Part shown: positions 4,745 through 5,953 of the stretch, piece by piece
Layout: each line of letters starts with the position of its first letter
Numbering within the stretch: position 1 is the first letter of the stretch
Assembly (NCBI GenBank): GCA_025964295.1
Contig: JAOPZD010000030.1
Coordinates: 1-5,953 of the forward strand
Reading direction: 5' to 3'
Origin: Conexibacter sp.
Lineage (GTDB): Bacteria; Actinomycetota; Thermoleophilia; Solirubrobacterales; Solirubrobacteraceae
Length of the DNA stretch: 5,953 nt
Translations under genes and position numbers: made by a program
The notes under the pieces: model-generated
What the model was told of the DNA's origin: nothing
Databases searched by the model: none
What the model saw: only the letters and a program-made list of their open reading frames with translations

Positions 4745-4849
4745 GGCCCAGCCAGGAGACCACCAGGCGCCGCCACTGACAAGAGCGATCAATGGAAGCG
4801 GACATTCCGCCCAGTTCTGCGCAGTGAAACCGCTTAGGCTCTGTGCAAC
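4745..4849. promoter_or_regulatory. Divergent phhA-Lrp control region with palindromic sites
   Basis: The 105-bp gap must hold promoters for both genes. GCGGA-CAT-TCCGC at 4798-4810 is a perfect 5-3-5 inverted repeat, overlapping a wider GGAA(N7)TTCC at 4794-4808. CTGCGCAG at 4817-4824 is a perfect 8-bp palindrome. Lrp/AsnC dimers bind about 15-bp dyads, so these are candidate operators for the regulator on itself and on phhA. No confident promoter for phhA was found. Confidence 0.45.
4835..4840 (+). promoter_or_regulatory. Candidate -10 (TAGGCT) for a leaderless Lrp-family mRNA
   Basis: TAGGCT fits the actinobacterial -10 pattern and lies 9 nt before the ATG at 4850, so the transcript would start at or within a few bases of the start codon. 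There is no Shine-Dalgarno. A recognisable -35 is missing, as expected if an activator is needed. Confidence 0.5.
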
Positions 4850-5329
4850 ATGACCATCGATGACCTCGACGCGCGCCTGATCGCGCTGCTGCGCGACGAG
4901 CCGCGCCTGGGCCTGATGGAGGCCTCGCGCCGCCTCGGCGTCGCGCGCGGGACCGTCCAGGCCCGGCTCGCCAAGCTCCAGGACGGCGGCGTCGTCCAGG
5001 GCCACGGCCCCGAGATCGACCCCGGCCGCCTCGGCTACCCCGTCCTCGCGTTCGTCTTCCTGCAGATCGCCCAGGGCCGCCTCACCGAGGCCGTCGCCGT
5101 GCTCGACTCGACCCCCGAAGTGCTCGAGGCGACCGCGACCAGCGGCCCCTCCGACCTCCTGTGCCGGATCGTCGCGCAGGACACCGAGCACCTCCAGGAG
5201 ATCGTCAACCGCTTGTTGTCCAACAACGCCATCCGGCGCTCGACGAGCTACATCGCGCTGTCCCAGCCGATCCGCTACCGGACCGCGCCGCTGGTCGCCA
5301 AGGCCGGAGCGCACCAACCTCCACGCTAG
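4850..5329 (+). CDS. Lrp/AsnC-family transcriptional regulator
   Basis: A 159-residue protein of the usual family length. Residues 3-50 form the AsnC-type winged HTH (LDARLIALLRDEPRLGLMEA, then SRRLGVARGTVQARLAKLQDGGVV). Residues about 65-147 form the RAM/ligand domain (VLAFVFLQIAQG, then SGPSDLLCRIVAQDTEHLQE, ending in a strand before PIRYR), which binds amino acids and builds octamers in characterised members. Divergent placement 105 bp from phhA strongly suggests that it senses an aromatic amino acid and controls phhA, as Lrp-type regulators do next to catabolic genes. The ligand cannot be read from sequence. The ATG at 4850 is supported by the TAGGCT hexamer 9 nt upstream. Its TAG stop at 5327-5329 lies inside a candidate -10 for the next gene. 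Confidence 0.93.
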   Translation: MTIDDLDARLIALLRDEPRLGLMEASRRLGVARGTVQARLAKLQDGGVVQGHGPEIDPGRLGYPVLAFVFLQIAQGRLTEAVAVLDSTPEVLEATATSGPSDLLCRIVAQDTEHLQEIVNRLLSNNAIRRSTSYIALSQPIRYRTAPLVAKAGAHQPPR

Positions 5330-5332
5330 ATT
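5327..5332 (+). promoter_or_regulatory. Candidate -10 (TAGATT) overlapping the Lrp-gene stop codon
   Basis: TAGATT begins with the TAG stop of the regulator gene and ends 7 nt before the ATG at 5340, the expected geometry for a leaderless mRNA. No -35 or Shine-Dalgarno is visible. The downstream gene may also be reached by read-through from the regulator. Confidence 0.5.
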
Positions 5333-5339
5333 GCCGGTC

Positions 5340-5744
5340 ATGCCCGATGCCAAGCTCGAAGGACCCGCCCGCGCGATCGTCGCCGACAAGAACTACGCCC
5401 ACCTCGCGGTCCCGCGCGAGGACGGCACGATCCTCAGCGTGGTGATCTGGTCCGACGTCGACGACGACGGCAACGTGGTGGTCAACACCGCCGAGGGCCG
5501 CACCTGGCCGCGCCTGCTGCGCAAGGCCGGCCGCGCGACGCTGAGCTGGGCCAACGCCGGCAACCCGTTCGAGTTCGTCTCGGTCACCGCGAAGGTCGTC
5601 GGCGACACCCACGACGGCGCCGACGCCGGCATCGACGCGCTCGCCAAGAAGTACCTCGACGCCGACTCCTACCCCGGCCGCACGCCCACCGAGACGCGCG
5701 TGCAGTTCACGCTCGCGCCCGAGCGCATCGTCCACCGCGGCTGA
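5340..5744 (+). CDS. PPOX-class, probably F420-dependent, oxidoreductase (FDOR-B-like)
   Basis: A 134-residue split-barrel flavin/deazaflavin enzyme of typical small size. Seen: an N-terminal strand HLAVPREDGTILSVVIWSDV (about 19-38), VVVNTAEGRTWPRLLRKAGR (45-64), which matches the family's 'V-N-T-x-x-G-R-x-K-x-x-N-L-R' cofactor-phosphate segment, then ATLSWANAGNPFEFVSVTAK and the C-terminal R-V-Q-F-T-L-A-P-E-R-I-V strand usual for actinobacterial members. The family uses F420 (some use FMN, haem or biliverdin) to reduce diverse substrates; the substrate here is unknown. The start is placed at ATG 5340 rather than the in-frame TTG at 5331, because TAGATT at 5327-5332 would be its -10. It follows the regulator by 10 bp. 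Its TGA directly abuts the stop of the convergent gene within TGATCA. Confidence 0.85.
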   Translation: MPDAKLEGPARAIVADKNYAHLAVPREDGTILSVVIWSDVDDDGNVVVNTAEGRTWPRLLRKAGRATLSWANAGNPFEFVSVTAKVVGDTHDGADAGIDALAKKYLDADSYPGRTPTETRVQFTLAPERIVHRG

Positions 5745-5953
5745 TCAGGCGACCAGCGCGCGCAGCTCGTCCGCGATCTGCGCCGGCGCGGCGAAGGCGC
5801 CCCACGGCAGCTCGCCCGCCGGCTCGAGGCGGTCGACGACGAGCCCGGCCCGCGCGCAGATGAGCTCGCCCGCCGCCGCGTCCCACAGGTTCAGGCCGCG
5901 CTCGTAGTAGGCGTCCAGCCGCCCCGCCGCCGTCCACGCCAGGTCCAGCGCCG
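5745..5953 (-). CDS. Inositol monophosphatase-family protein, C-terminal part only
   Basis: Read on the minus strand from the right edge, a frame of 68 codons ends in TGA at 5747-5745. It begins [20 protein letters not shown] and continues [16 protein letters not shown]. This is the family's second signature: the Asp of LNLWDAAAG is a metal ligand, and the preceding 'A-L-D-L-x-x-x-A-x-G-R-x-D-A-Y-Y-E' block is equally typical. Family members hydrolyse inositol-1-phosphate or related sugar phosphates, histidinol phosphate or PAP with Mg2+, and the end alone cannot decide which. About 180-200 N-terminal residues lie outside the window. The C-terminus is short after the signature, within family range. 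It is convergent with, and directly abuts, the oxidoreductase gene. Confidence 0.88.
   Translation of the reverse strand, partial: ALDLAWTAAGRLDAYYERGLNLWDAAAGELICARAGLVVDRLEPAGELPWGAFAAPAQIADELRALVA

Noticed and set aside
4745..5389. N-terminal extension of phhA in the same open frame up to 5389
   Set aside because: It runs antisense across the whole Lrp/AsnC gene, has no aromatic-hydroxylase features, and homologues begin at MFEEAQ-like sequences.

Overview
This is a GC-rich bacterial chromosome segment, most likely from an actinomycete. The class Thermoleophilia (order Solirubrobacterales) is a reasonable guess. Reasons are the strong G/C bias at third codon positions, an F420-dependent oxidoreductase of the PPOX/FDOR type, a secreted six-cysteine DUF6636-type protein, and many leaderless-looking starts in which a TANNNT -10 hexamer lies only 6-9 nt before the start codon. 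The lineage is inferred from gene content, not from a marker gene.

Layout. Positions 1-1527 look like host core: the 3' part of a fluoride channel gene (crcB/fluC), a convergent small secreted protein, a tRNA-Leu(UAG) on the minus strand, a small four-helix membrane protein, and a tRNA-Leu(CAA) on the plus strand. Positions 1528-3832 form an accessory-looking block that is less GC-extreme in places. It holds a strong GC-rich hairpin just after the tRNA, a minus-strand HTH protein with an Xre/MbcA/ParS-type antitoxin C-terminus preceded by a possible 15-codon leader ORF, and a divergent intergenic region with a 12-bp repeat array that contains a perfect DnaA-box match. A plus-strand protein of unknown function and a LAGLIDADG-type HTH endonuclease gene broken by a one-base frameshift follow. 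Positions 3833-5953 return to core-like genes: phenylalanine 4-hydroxylase (phhA), a divergent Lrp/AsnC regulator, an F420/PPOX-type oxidoreductase, and the C-terminal end of an inositol-monophosphatase-family gene running off the window.

How they may work together. The Lrp-type regulator and phhA are divergent across about 105 bp with palindromic sites, a classical arrangement for an amino-acid-responsive regulator controlling aromatic amino-acid hydroxylation. In the accessory block the antitoxin-like gene and the unknown gene share a divergent control region rich in repeats. This could be an atypical toxin-antitoxin-like locus, but that is inference. No integrase, transposase, CRISPR array or att repeat was seen. 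A telling contrast is that several core genes have a -10 hexamer directly before the start and no Shine-Dalgarno, whereas all the block genes carry recognisable Shine-Dalgarno sequences.
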